Origin: an uncultured Lachnospiraceae bacterium
GTDB taxonomy: Bacteria; Bacillota; Clostridia; Lachnospirales; Lachnospiraceae
Length of the DNA: 64,000 nucleotides
Assembly (NCBI GenBank): GCA_910588535.1
Contig: CAJUOO010000004.1
Span: forward strand, 17,668 to 81,667
Direction: 5' to 3'
Shown here: in pieces, positions 33,725-43,285 of the stretch
Layout of the letters: each line of letters starts with the position of its first letter
How positions within the stretch are numbered: the first letter of the stretch is position 1
Notes under the pieces: generated by a model
The model's input: the letters and a program-made list of their open reading frames with translations, nothing else
The model's database searches: none
What the model was told of the DNA's origin: nothing
Translations under genes and position numbers: made by a program

Positions 33725-35107
33725 TTATGAAAGTCTTAGCTGTTCAAAGGATTGATATAGGTTTAATCTTCCATAACCCCATTCTCTATTAGGATAGACA
33801 CTGTTTGGTGTCCTGTCTGCTCCGCGTATTAAATACCCCTTAATGCTGCCTGTATCCATAGAATATATATTACTCCTTGCCATTCCCCATTCCAGCATAA
33901 GCGCTGAGCTTCCCGCCACATGTGCTGCCGCTACACTCGCACCACTCTGTGATGTAAATCCTCCTCCGGGGGCAGGACCAAAAACATTGACCCCCGGAGC
34001 TGCCAAATCTGGTTTTATATCCCCATTTCGGTTAAATCCTCTTCCTGACCGCAGATAAACACTGTTATCTCGGTGATTATATGCCGAGACAGTAATTACC
34101 CGCGGAGTATTCGCTGGATCGGTCAACGTTACATAAGGATCTGGCCGAAGAAAATACGTTCCCTTTCCCATAAAATCTCTGACTGGCAGCCATATATCAA
34201 AACTCTCCTCAGGATTAATAAAATTTCCACTAACGATCAGCCTCCAAAGTCCGGGCGTCGGATCAACAAAACGAAGAAAGACCACATTCTCTCCCTCAAT
34301 GCCAAAGGGAATAATGTAATCCATTGTGATCACCGTGCTCTCAAAAACGAATCGAAATTCCTCATGTCTTCCCGGACGTGCTCTCATATCCCTAATTCGC
34401 TCGCCAGTAGGAGAAATAATAGAAAAAGAAATGGATGCCGGGATCGTCGTCCAAAATTCCATGGTGAACCCTATACTTCCCTCCGCCACTGTAAGTTCCA
34501 CCGTCTCCGAATTATCCGTAGAGGGAACTCTGCTTCTGTAATGGCTATTCTCATTTCCTTCATTGCCCCCAGACACTACCGTACAAAGTCCGATATAAGA
34601 AGAAATATTTGACAAAAGATTGCTCAGATAGGTTCCTGTACTATGTCCTCCCATATTCGTCCCAAGCGTAATAAGAATTACCGCTGGCATATTCAAACGC
34701 CCAGAGAGATTCAGAAGATATTTAATTCCCATCATAATATCATTTTCCTGAACCGCATAAGCCTCCTCCCTCACTCGGAAATAATCCTTTAGATAGGGCT
34801 TTGCCTCCTTTAATTTTACCATAGCTATCGCTGCCCGCGGCGCTGCTCCGATAAAATCATTGTCCACATCCTCACCGCCCGCGGCAATTCCCGCCATAAA
34901 TGTTCCGTGCCCAATATCGTCCGTCGTCGGCACCAGTTGATAAGGATCATCCAATTTTAATGCCTGATCAATCTGTGCCTTTGTATACTCACTTCCATAT
35001 AATATCCCTTCTGGTGTCTCTCCTGTCTGAATTGTCTGATCCCAGATTCCTATAATCCTTGTACTTCCATCTGAATAGCGGAATATGGGATGCATATAAT
35101 CAATCCC
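33725..35107 (-). CDS. S8 subtilase, 3' part of an interrupted gene (His and Ser catalytic motifs)
   Basis: Codes for 460 residues of a subtilisin-family protease starting at GIDYMHPIFRYSDGSTRI. It has the catalytic His in DDIGHGTFMAGIAAG, the oxyanion Asn region VVSGGNEGNENS and the catalytic Ser in SQSGASVAAAHVAG, but lacks the catalytic Asp motif. The frame continues upstream (to 35215) only as a chance reading into the recombinase gene. The missing N-terminus with LIDTG lies at 45239-45639. The fold resembles clostridial Csp germination proteases and related Lachnospiraceae S8 enzymes. Alone, this fragment should be inactive. Confidence 0.9.
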   Translation of the reverse strand, partial: GIDYMHPIFRYSDGSTRIIGIWDQTIQTGETPEGILYGSEYTKAQIDQALKLDDPYQLVPTTDDIGHGTFMAGIAAGGEDVDNDFIGAAPRAAIAMVKLKEAKPYLKDYFRVREEAYAVQENDIMMGIKYLLNLSGRLNMPAVILITLGTNMGGHSTGTYLSNLLSNISSYIGLCTVVSGGNEGNENSHYRSRVPSTDNSETVELTVAEGSIGFTMEFWTTIPASISFSIISPTGERIRDMRARPGRHEEFRFVFESTVITMDYIIPFGIEGENVVFLRFVDPTPGLWRLIVSGNFINPEESFDIWLPVRDFMGKGTYFLRPDPYVTLTDPANTPRVITVSAYNHRDNSVYLRSGRGFNRNGDIKPDLAAPGVNVFGPAPGGGFTSQSGASVAAAHVAGSSALMLEWGMARSNIYSMDTGSIKGYLIRGADRTPNSVYPNREWGYGRLNLYQSFEQLRLS

Positions 35108-35120
35108 CTCTCCTGTCAAA
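35101..35120 (-). other. Putative attachment site (recombinase-proximal junction)
   Basis: Minus strand TTGACAGGAGAGGGGATTG. The peptidase frame resumes at GGGATTGAT. It aligns with the other junction over ACNGGNGAGNG, with GAG shared. The third recombinase gene ends 25 bp beyond this segment. Confidence 0.65.
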
Positions 35121-35144
35121 TAATTGCAAAATCCCGATAGATAC

Positions 35145-36671
35145 CTACACCATAACATCCTTTTCTTTCCAGAAGATTTCAATATGCTGTTTATCATAAA
35201 CGAACACTTTCTCAATATAGTGATCTATCATTTCCTTTGATAGTTCTGCGAACTGGCTTCCTGCCCACAGGCTGCTTTTCTCACCCTGTGTCGTCATATA
35301 TAAATCTTCCATTTTCTGAATCTTCTCATTTATAGCTGCAAGTTCATCTTCCATTGATTTTGTCATAAATTCATTCGAATGAAACCCTTTCCTTTTGCCA
35401 GATGCATAATCCTTATACGCTTCAAAATTCTGTATTTTCATTTTCTGTATTCTTCCTCTTAGTTGTTCTCGTTCTTCTTTCAGTTCCCTTATTTCACTTT
35501 TTAACTGCAATACCATATCCGTATGAGATTTTTCCGCTTCTCCTTCTGCATCCATTTTTTCTTGAATTTTATCAAGAATATACTGCTCAAGAAACACTAC
35601 ATGAACCTTATCGACACAATTTTCCAAAGCATTGGAATAACGATGATTGCAGGAAAAATACGGATTCAATCCATTCCGGCAACGAAGATTCTTTTTACAG
35701 CACCCACATACCAGTTTTCCTGTCAGCGGATGTGTCACTTCGTGCTGTGGATTTCTTTTCCTTCCACGACCTTCCTGCACTTTATAAAATATATCTTTCT
35801 CAATAATTGGTTCATGGTGATCATAACCTATCATCCATTCCTCACGGGATTTTATATGGTTTTTTCCACCCACAAAATCCTTTTTATATTTCATTTGTGC
35901 AATATTACCGATATAGATTTCATTCCGAAGTATCTGACATATCGTACTGCCGCTCCACAGAAACCTCTCGCCTTTCGGCTCTCTCGTTGTTCTGCCCTTC
36001 TCCATCTTAAATTCAATCGGTGTTTTTACATGGGTCTTATTAAATAATCTCGCGATCTCTGTAGAAGTATATCCCTCCACAGTTAATGAGAAGATTTTCT
36101 GTACTATCTCCGCTTCGTCCTCTGCAATCAGCAGTGCGTGTCTGTCTTTTGGATCTTTTTCATATCCAAAAGGACTGTTGCTGCTTACATATTGTCCCTG
36201 CTCTTTTCTGACGGCGAGAGAAGAGCGAACTTTCTGTGACAAGTCCTTGCTATACAAATCATAAAGAAGATTTTTAAAATTCACATCTATATCAGCTACA
36301 CTGCCCTTATAATCCTTGCTGTCGTAATGGTCATTTATCGAGATAAACCTCACACCCATAAATGGAAATATCTGTTCCAGATAAGAACCAAGTTCAATAT
36401 AATCCCTTGCAAATCTCGAAAAGTCCTTTACCACAATACAATCTATCTCAGAATCCCGTACTTTTTCCAAAAGCTTCTGTACACCCGGACGCTCAAAATT
36501 CGTACCTGTATATCCGTCATCACAAAATTCCGATAATTCATAATTCGAAAAATTGTCTGCCACATACTTATGTAAAAGTATTCTCTGCATTGTAATACTA
36601 TTGCTTTCTTCCTTGCCTTTATCATCCTCTTTTGATAAACGAATATAAACGGCAATTCGATACTTTTGCAT
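35145..36671 (-). CDS. Large serine recombinase 3 (adjacent to attachment site)
   Basis: 508 residues. The resolvase catalytic domain starts YRIAVYIRLSKEDD with the nucleophile Ser in EESNSITMQR and the DCIVVKDFSRFARD motif. The recombinase domain (about 165-270) includes GYTSTEIARLFN. A zinc ribbon CGCCKKNLRCR...CNHRYSNALENC lies near 310-345, followed by a coiled coil (about 375-450). It starts one base after the stop of recombinase 2. It ends 37-40 bp from the junction with the peptidase gene, the usual position for the enzyme acting on that site. Confidence 0.93.
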   Translation of the reverse strand: MQKYRIAVYIRLSKEDDKGKEESNSITMQRILLHKYVADNFSNYELSEFCDDGYTGTNFERPGVQKLLEKVRDSEIDCIVVKDFSRFARDYIELGSYLEQIFPFMGVRFISINDHYDSKDYKGSVADIDVNFKNLLYDLYSKDLSQKVRSSLAVRKEQGQYVSSNSPFGYEKDPKDRHALLIAEDEAEIVQKIFSLTVEGYTSTEIARLFNKTHVKTPIEFKMEKGRTTREPKGERFLWSGSTICQILRNEIYIGNIAQMKYKKDFVGGKNHIKSREEWMIGYDHHEPIIEKDIFYKVQEGRGRKRNPQHEVTHPLTGKLVCGCCKKNLRCRNGLNPYFSCNHRYSNALENCVDKVHVVFLEQYILDKIQEKMDAEGEAEKSHTDMVLQLKSEIRELKEEREQLRGRIQKMKIQNFEAYKDYASGKRKGFHSNEFMTKSMEDELAAINEKIQKMEDLYMTTQGEKSSLWAGSQFAELSKEMIDHYIEKVFVYDKQHIEIFWKEKDVMV

Positions 36672-36672
36672 T

Positions 36673-38355
36673 TTATATGCTCTCCTTCCTTAATGGTAGT
36701 TCACTTCTTTTGAAATGAAAAATTACTTTTATCCTGTGATCTGGATAAACCTCGATTCTGCTTATCAGAGAATGGACAACTTCCGCTGTCAATTCCATTT
36801 TCTCATCTCCCTTTACCAGAATACGCAGATAATGATTTTTCTGTACCGTTTCATAATCTATGCTCCGAAGCTTTTCTGTAATATCCTCACATTTCTTTTG
36901 ATAGATCAATATCTTCTTATCATTTTCTTCTTTCAGATATTTAAAAGTGTCCTCTCTCAATTCTCCCACATGGTACTTCAGATACTGCTCACTTCCCAAT
37001 TTCTTTGTATTTTTAATTCTCCTCTCCTGCTCAAGCAAATCACGCCGCCATTCTTTCTTTTTCCGTTCTGCTTCCATGTTATTCCTCTCCACAAGCTGCT
37101 CTGATCGCATGGCAGATAGGACAACTTCCTGACGGATTGCTTCTTTCACAGCATCTGTCAGCGTCTGTAATGTTATATTTTTTGTGACACACTTTTCCTC
37201 ATCTACGCGGGAGGTCTTTGGACAGTTATAATTGTATGTCCTCATTTTCTGTCCCGAAGTAAACGGTTTTATTACAGATATACGTCGCATTTTTGTTCCA
37301 CAATCACCACAGAAAAGAATATCTGCAAATATATCTTTATCTGGCGGAATCTTTTTGGAATACTCGTCTTTGTTACAATATTTGGATGTTTTTTCTAACT
37401 TCACAGCAGCCTGATAGAATATATCCTCACTGACCAGCGGCTCATGAGTATGCTCCTTTACTGACCAATTCTCAGAATCAATATGATATCTGCTGCGTAT
37501 CCTGTAATCTTTTCCACAGGTTCTTCCCTGCACAAGACAACCAATATATACCGGATTTATCAAAAACATTCTCACTGAGCTCTCAGACCACTGCAACAAT
37601 CTTTCTCCTTCCTTACAGTAAGCTCGACCGGTTTTATGATATTCCGAAGGTCGTACTATCCCTTCTTTATATAGCCATACCACAATTTCTTTTATATTCT
37701 TGCCGGATAGGAACAGATCATATATCTTTTTCACAATCTCCGAAGTCGTTTCTTCTGGAAAAAGACATTTTTTACCGCCAATCCATTCTGCTCTGTATCC
37801 ATAAGGTGGCAGACCACCGGTATAACTGCCCTGAGCCCATTTTGCCTTTCTGCTGGACTTCACTTTTAAGGCTATATCCCTCGCATACATTTCATTTACA
37901 AGATTTTTTAGATTAATACTCATTATTTCGTTTTGTCCAGATAGGTTCATACTATCAAAATTATCTGTAACAGCAATAAATCTAACTCCCATAAATGGAA
38001 ATATTTTTTCAATATAGTTTCCCGTTTCAATATGATTTCTTCCAAAGCGAGACAAATCTTTTACTATAATACAATCTATCTTTCTCATTCTGACATCATG
38101 CATCATATGTTCAAACCCTTCCCGTTCAAAGTTTGTTCCTGTTTTTCCTATATCTGAATAACAATCAAAGAGAATCATATCACTCTGGCTTTTTACAAAT
38201 GCTTTTGCTATTTCTATCTGAGTTTCAATGGACTCATTCTTTCTTTCACTGGAATCAACCGACAGTCTTGCATAAATTCCGACAGAATATATTTTTGATG
38301 GTTTCCTGTTTACCACAGTTACCACATTAGTCTGTTTTTTCGAGGTTCTTGCCAT
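36673..38355 (-). CDS. Large serine recombinase 2
   Basis: 560 residues. The catalytic domain begins SVGIYARLSVDSSERKNESIETQ (nucleophile Ser in NESIETQ), with CIIVKDLSRFGRNHIETGNYI. The recombinase domain contains IKEIVVWLYKEGI. The zinc ribbon is CGDCGTKMRR...CPKTSRVDEEKC. A long coiled coil near residues 420-500 follows. The ATG comes directly after the stop of recombinase 1, with GGGGAGG upstream, showing translational coupling. Confidence 0.93.
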   Translation of the reverse strand: MARTSKKQTNVVTVVNRKPSKIYSVGIYARLSVDSSERKNESIETQIEIAKAFVKSQSDMILFDCYSDIGKTGTNFEREGFEHMMHDVRMRKIDCIIVKDLSRFGRNHIETGNYIEKIFPFMGVRFIAVTDNFDSMNLSGQNEIMSINLKNLVNEMYARDIALKVKSSRKAKWAQGSYTGGLPPYGYRAEWIGGKKCLFPEETTSEIVKKIYDLFLSGKNIKEIVVWLYKEGIVRPSEYHKTGRAYCKEGERLLQWSESSVRMFLINPVYIGCLVQGRTCGKDYRIRSRYHIDSENWSVKEHTHEPLVSEDIFYQAAVKLEKTSKYCNKDEYSKKIPPDKDIFADILFCGDCGTKMRRISVIKPFTSGQKMRTYNYNCPKTSRVDEEKCVTKNITLQTLTDAVKEAIRQEVVLSAMRSEQLVERNNMEAERKKKEWRRDLLEQERRIKNTKKLGSEQYLKYHVGELREDTFKYLKEENDKKILIYQKKCEDITEKLRSIDYETVQKNHYLRILVKGDEKMELTAEVVHSLISRIEVYPDHRIKVIFHFKRSELPLRKESI

Positions 38356-40011
38356 TTACATTGCCTCCCCTCTGGACTGTTCGTCTGTCCCCACATACCC
38401 GACAGGCATAATAAAGTTTGAATACATTTCCTTAGTGCGTAGTTCAAGATATACTCTCTTATCCTCATATACAAGGATGCGCTTCACAAGGGAAATCAAA
38501 GTGATACGGTCAAGCTCTGTAACCTGCATAACCATTTTCATTCGATCCAAATGGATTCCCGCTGTCACTCCTGACTGAAAAAGCTTCTTTATTGTTTCTT
38601 TCTGATTTGTAATTGCCCGCTGAAGCTCCTGATAACGCTTTTCGTATATCTCACAGAAAGTTTTAAAATCTTCCTCAGTGATTATCTGTTTTTTCATGTT
38701 CTCATATAATCCTGCTCTCAGTCCAAGATATCTGTCCTGTTCCCTGTGCAGCCTTTCCATTTCCTTTTGAAAAACAACCACTTCCTCAAAATTAACTTTC
38801 ATCTGTTCCAACGAACGCATCACATTACTTTTATCTAAAAACAAGGATACCTGCTGTCTAAGCCCGGTAAGTACAATATGATTTAATGTCTCTTCCAAAA
38901 TGGCGTGTCTGCTACATTCACCATTCTTATTCTTTGTGGCGCAGATAAAGGAAACCGTTTCTTTTCCTTTATAACAGTTCACTCTGCGAATCATCTGTTC
39001 CATACAATCACCACAGAACAACAATCCTGCATATTTGTGCGTTTTCTCTCTCCCATTACCTGCACGGGTATCAATCAGAAACAGATCCTGAACTATTTTA
39101 AAATCCTCTTTTGAAACAATGGCTTCCTGTGCATCCTGCACTTTCGTCCATTCTTCTTCCGGCTTTCTGACAGACTTTTTTACCTTATAATTGATCTTTT
39201 CTTCTTTTCCCTGTACTAAGGTTCCAGTATAATTCTCGTTGGTCAGTATTCTCTTTACTGCAACTGCTGACCATTTTGCTTTTACTCTGGTCACAAATCC
39301 AGTCTGAAACTTCTCGCCGCACATCTTTTTGTATTCCATCGGACAAAGTATTCCCAGATCGTCCAGCCTGTTGGCAATCGCTAGATTACTGTATCCTTCT
39401 ATTTTCCATGCAAAAATCTTTCTCACAATATCCGCAGCATAATTATCTGGTACAAGCTGATTTCTATTATTCTCACATTTCTTATAACCATATATTGCAA
39501 ATGCACCGATAAAATCTCCATTTTCACGCTTTATCTTCTGATGACTTCTCACCTTACCTGAAATATCCCTAGAATAAGAATCATTCACAAAATTTTTTAC
39601 CGGAACTACCAGAGATATTTCATTATCATCTGCTGTCAGAGAATCAAAATGATCCGTAAGTGCAATAAATCGCACAGAAAAAGCCGGAAAGGTCTTTTGA
39701 ATCAACCGCCCGGCTTCAATATAATCTCGTCCCAATCTGGATAAATCCTTCACAATCACACAGTCAATCTTTCTGGCTTCAATGTCTTTCATCATGCGAT
39801 GAAATTCTGGTCTATCCAGATTTACTCCTGAATAACCATCATCTACATATATATCATAGATTTCCATATTATTCTGGTTTTTTATATAAGAGCGGATCAT
39901 ATCTCTCTGTGAACTGATACTATTACTTTCCATCTTGTCGCCATCCATATCCCCGTCATCACGACTTAAACGAAGATAAATGGCTACATTATAATATTCC
40001 TTCGCTTTCAT
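38356..40011 (-). CDS. Large serine recombinase 1
   Basis: 551 residues. The catalytic domain has VAIYLRLSRDDG, the nucleophile region ESNSISSQRDMI and CVIVKDLSRLGRDYIEAGRLI. The recombinase domain is around GYSNLAIANRLDDLGI, then the zinc ribbon CGDCMEQMIRR...CATKNKNGEC and a coiled coil. AGGAGG precedes ATG 40011. It is the first of three coupled genes. The three proteins are clearly paralogous but not near-identical, so division of labour (integration, excision, site choice) is possible. Confidence 0.93.
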   Translation of the reverse strand: MKAKEYYNVAIYLRLSRDDGDMDGDKMESNSISSQRDMIRSYIKNQNNMEIYDIYVDDGYSGVNLDRPEFHRMMKDIEARKIDCVIVKDLSRLGRDYIEAGRLIQKTFPAFSVRFIALTDHFDSLTADDNEISLVVPVKNFVNDSYSRDISGKVRSHQKIKRENGDFIGAFAIYGYKKCENNRNQLVPDNYAADIVRKIFAWKIEGYSNLAIANRLDDLGILCPMEYKKMCGEKFQTGFVTRVKAKWSAVAVKRILTNENYTGTLVQGKEEKINYKVKKSVRKPEEEWTKVQDAQEAIVSKEDFKIVQDLFLIDTRAGNGREKTHKYAGLLFCGDCMEQMIRRVNCYKGKETVSFICATKNKNGECSRHAILEETLNHIVLTGLRQQVSLFLDKSNVMRSLEQMKVNFEEVVVFQKEMERLHREQDRYLGLRAGLYENMKKQIITEEDFKTFCEIYEKRYQELQRAITNQKETIKKLFQSGVTAGIHLDRMKMVMQVTELDRITLISLVKRILVYEDKRVYLELRTKEMYSNFIMPVGYVGTDEQSRGEAM

Positions 40012-40145
40012 CTGCGTTCCTCCTGATTCCATATTGTTAGCAAACCCACTTTGTGTAGCTTTGAAATTTATAATAAAAAATACCAGTGAAAAACCCTACT
40101 CATAGGTTATGATAATTATTATTCTCTATAAAACATTCCACCATT

Positions 40146-40418
40146 TCAGATCGTAATCTGTGTTTTTCTTTTTGCAAGCAGAATCAGACAATCATCAATG
40201 GAATCTGTTGCACCTTCCATATATCCTATCTGCAAAATATATTCTCCGATATTCTGGGCAAACGGATTGCCTGTCTGGTCTATATAAGATTCCATGCGGC
40301 TTTCCAGACATTTTTCTGTATCTATAATAATATCCTCTGCATTGGCAAGTTCTTCTCTTTTCAGCTCCATAATGTGGATGGACTGCATATGCTTTAATTC
40401 TTTGATTGACAAATTCAT
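40146..40418 (-). CDS. Small DUF6870-like protein upstream of the recombinases
   Basis: 90 residues: MNLSIKELKHMQSIHIMELKREEL, then IDTEKCLESRMESYIDQTGNPFAQNIGEYILQIGY. The N-terminal LxxMxxI and the ERMxxYIxQxGNP pattern fit small proteins I recall as DUF6870, which are frequent beside clostridial recombinases. It may be a directionality or accessory factor, but nothing in the sequence proves that. It lies 134 bp before recombinase 1 on the same strand. Confidence 0.65.
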   Translation of the reverse strand: MNLSIKELKHMQSIHIMELKREELANAEDIIIDTEKCLESRMESYIDQTGNPFAQNIGEYILQIGYMEGATDSIDDCLILLAKRKTQITI

Positions 40419-40621
40419 AATCTAACCCATATTCCCTGTTCCATCCTATTTTATTACAACATCCGATTGTCCTATAACAAAAATTCTGCTTCTATTCTTT
40501 CTCAAACGATTCAAATATTCTTCTGTACCAAACAACCTTACAAAATCTTCCATACTAATCGTCCATGTCAGAGTAGTATAACTTATTGTAAAAGTTATTC
40601 TTGTTGATAAAAATTTATTGT

Positions 40622-41233
40622 ATCATATTCTGAAAAGATTCGTCCGATGAACTGCCTGTGGTTCTCCGTCACCCCGCTCCCGCTTAGTGAAAAACGCAGC
40701 GGACGATAAGCTCGAAACTACCTCGCTAACCGCCGGCGTTTTTCAATAGGTTCCTTGAGAACCACAGGCAGTTCATCGGACTATTTTATTTAGAAAGGCA
40801 AAACACGCACAAAACAAAACTAACGTTCTGTTCATAACTCTACTTACATTAATTTATAGAAGAAATAAAACCAGCAAATTATTGTTTAATAGCTATAATT
40901 GTGTAAATTTACAAATGTGAGTCAAGTTGAGTGTTTGTAGCAGAACTTTTGACTTTTACGGCAGTCACCCACTATATGTAGATACTTGGTTCATTGTTCA
41001 TGGGAATAAAAATAGACGTAAAAATACCAATATATGAAAAAGCATAACATATGTGGAAACATTCAGTAAAGTAGTATAGCCAGTCTGCTGTTTTCCTCAA
41101 GGAACCTATTGAAAAACGTCGGTACTTAGCGAGGTGTTTCACGAGCTTAGTATCCGTTACGTTTTTCACTAAGCGCAAGCGGGGTGACGGAGGAAACAGC
41201 AGACTGGCTATACGAACCTCTTCCGAAAATGAT
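40622..41233. repeat. Composite palindromic element, copy B (inverted relative to A and C)
   Basis: B1 (type 2, 40642-40781) has perfect 25-bp outer arms (40642-40666 with 40757-40781). B2 (type 1, 41074-41213) has arms 41074-41098 and 41190-41213, matching except for one extra T. Type order is reversed compared with copies A and C, so the whole unit is flipped. The flank beside B2 (CTTCCGAAAATGAT) matches the reverse complement of the flank beside A1. It fills most of the 1-kb gap 40419-41419 within the mobile element. A frame across B2 is a by-product of the repeat. Confidence 0.85.
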
Positions 41234-41327
41234 AAAAGGAAACTCATACTACAAAAAGTTATGATTTTATAACCTATCATCCAAGCGTTACCGCAAAGGA
41301 GAAAAAAGAGAAAATCAAAATAAAGCC

Positions 41328-41361
41328 AGAAGTATTGGATTGACACTCATCCAATACTTCT
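41328..41361 (-). terminator. Terminator of the element-borne ABC operon
   Basis: AGAAGTATTGGAT (41328-41340) pairs perfectly with ATCCAATACTTCT (41349-41361), followed on the minus strand by a T-rich tract. Confidence 0.75.
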
Positions 41362-41419
41362 AGCTCTAAATGATTCATTTTAATAAAACCACAGTCCACC
41401 GCTTATCACAGTATCACTG

Positions 41420-43201
41420 TTATTTATAAAAATCTTTTTGTGAATAAAAGATCTGAGAATAAAAACCTTTTCTGTTCAACAATTCTTCATGACTGCCATT
41501 CTCTACAAGAACACCATCCTTCAAAACTATAATTCGATCTGCAAGCCTTGCAAAACCTACACGATGCGAGATTAAAATAGCTGTCCTGTCCTTCAGAATT
41601 TGTCTAAAATACTGCAGCATTTCCATCTCTTTTATTGGATCAATAGAAGCTGTCGGCTCATCAAGCAACAATATCTCATGATTCCCCATATAAGCTCTTG
41701 CCAAAGCCAATCTCTGCCATTCACCCCCTGACAGTTCCACTCCATCGGTATAAAAAAGTTTTCCCAGCTTTGTTTCAAGTCCCTGCGGCAGTTTGGTATG
41801 TAATGTTTCACAATTTGCAGCCTGAAATGCCTCTGTTATCGTCTCCTCATCATATTTCTCAATATACCCATATCCTATGTTATCCCTGACAGACAACATA
41901 TAACGCGTAAAATCCTGATATGCTATACCAAATAGCTGAAATCTTTCTTCTGTACCATACTCTCTCACATTTCTATCATTAATAAATATATCTCCACTGG
42001 TTGGCGCCAGAATACCTGTCAGAAGTTTACTTAAGGTGGTCTTTCCACTCCCGTTATATCCAAGAATACATAGAATCTCTCCTTTGTTTATAGTAAGCGA
42101 TATATCCTTTACTGCCAGCCGACTGCCATTTGGATACATATAGCTTATATTTCTGACTTCAAATTTCTGAAAATCGATGCACTTTGCAGAAGCAGTATCT
42201 ATCCCGATATCAGACGAACTTGTTTCCTCTACATATTTTATATAATGTTCAATATCCAGAAAGTTTCCATATACATCGCCAGTAATTGAGGACACGAGAT
42301 CTTTACATTGCTCACTTGTTGCAGGTACGATCGTATATAAAAATATAAAACCTGCCAAATCAATACTTCCCTGCAGCAGCAAGTAAAACAGCATAACCAA
42401 CACAGCACTGTTAATAAAAAAACTCCAGACTGCAGCTATCATCTTCCGCCTCTGCTTGCTGATATTAAATCTCTCTCTTGTTCTACTTAACTGTCTAAAT
42501 CCTTCAAACCAGTGCTGATAAAAGAATGTCTGTGCTCCAAATACCCTGATCTCCTTTGCATGCGCCTTAGAAGAAAGTATCTCTCCAAAATAATCTGATT
42601 TTCTCTGCTCACGTATCAGCTTCTGCTCCAATTCGTACTCGTGTCGGGCTATTTTCCCAATAACCAGCAAAGAAACGAATGAGTCCAAAAAAACCATCAT
42701 AAGAAGAAGGGGCGAATCAGCTATAATAAGCGGAATCTGAATACACCCTATCACAAATATTTTTATAAAGATTCCATTAATTCCAAATATCTGAAATGGA
42801 ATTTTCTCCTGTCCTTTGCTTACCTTTTTCAATTTATCATTAAAATCAGGCGCATAAAAATTTTCCTGTGGTTCTTTGTATAATTTTTCTGTCAGAAAAC
42901 TATTAAAAATAAAATTCACTTTAAATATAAATTTATGAGCAAAAAAGGAATCCACATACTGATATAATGAATTTAAAAATTTTATCCCAGTATACACAGC
43001 TAAAAAAACACATACTATTATCAAAGGATATGTTCTTTCTAGGGCAGTAAGAAACCATTTCTGTGAATAGGCCGCTATCGTAGGAAGGAGCGTACTGAAA
43101 ACCATTAATCCAGTATACAGACATAATAAACCTTTTCCATTCTTCCATACGATTCGAATAATTTTCCTGTATTGCTTCCATATTTTCATATAAATCTCCA
43201 T
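41420..43201 (-). CDS. Element-borne ABC exporter half-transporter, second gene
   Basis: 593 residues: about six TM helices (20-320), then an ATPase with Walker A LGYNGSGKTTLSKLLTG, Q-loop IAYQDFTRYMLS, a full signature VELSGGEWQRLALARA and Walker B ILLLDEPTASIDP. It is the cargo partner of the gene at 43286, 84 bp apart. A start at 43189 is equally possible on Shine-Dalgarno grounds. The substrate is unknown; no precursor peptide was identified next to it. Confidence 0.88.
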   Translation of the reverse strand: MEIYMKIWKQYRKIIRIVWKNGKGLLCLYTGLMVFSTLLPTIAAYSQKWFLTALERTYPLIIVCVFLAVYTGIKFLNSLYQYVDSFFAHKFIFKVNFIFNSFLTEKLYKEPQENFYAPDFNDKLKKVSKGQEKIPFQIFGINGIFIKIFVIGCIQIPLIIADSPLLLMMVFLDSFVSLLVIGKIARHEYELEQKLIREQRKSDYFGEILSSKAHAKEIRVFGAQTFFYQHWFEGFRQLSRTRERFNISKQRRKMIAAVWSFFINSAVLVMLFYLLLQGSIDLAGFIFLYTIVPATSEQCKDLVSSITGDVYGNFLDIEHYIKYVEETSSSDIGIDTASAKCIDFQKFEVRNISYMYPNGSRLAVKDISLTINKGEILCILGYNGSGKTTLSKLLTGILAPTSGDIFINDRNVREYGTEERFQLFGIAYQDFTRYMLSVRDNIGYGYIEKYDEETITEAFQAANCETLHTKLPQGLETKLGKLFYTDGVELSGGEWQRLALARAYMGNHEILLLDEPTASIDPIKEMEMLQYFRQILKDRTAILISHRVGFARLADRIIVLKDGVLVENGSHEELLNRKGFYSQIFYSQKDFYK

Positions 43202-43285
43202 TCTGCCTCAAAATTAGAGACACTAATAATAAAGCAGCTATAAAATGTATATTTGCTGTTTTCAGGATCATTTCTTACTTTGCTT

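Noticed and set aside
35108..35215. Upstream extension of the 3' peptidase frame
   Set aside because: These codons overlap the end of recombinase 3 in another frame and do not resemble a subtilase; they are accidental.
40972..41346. 124-codon minus-strand open frame across hairpin B2
   Set aside because: Most of it lies in the type 1 hairpin of composite repeat B; similar frames arise wherever this repeat occurs, and the translation shows no domain. Treated as a by-product of the repeat.
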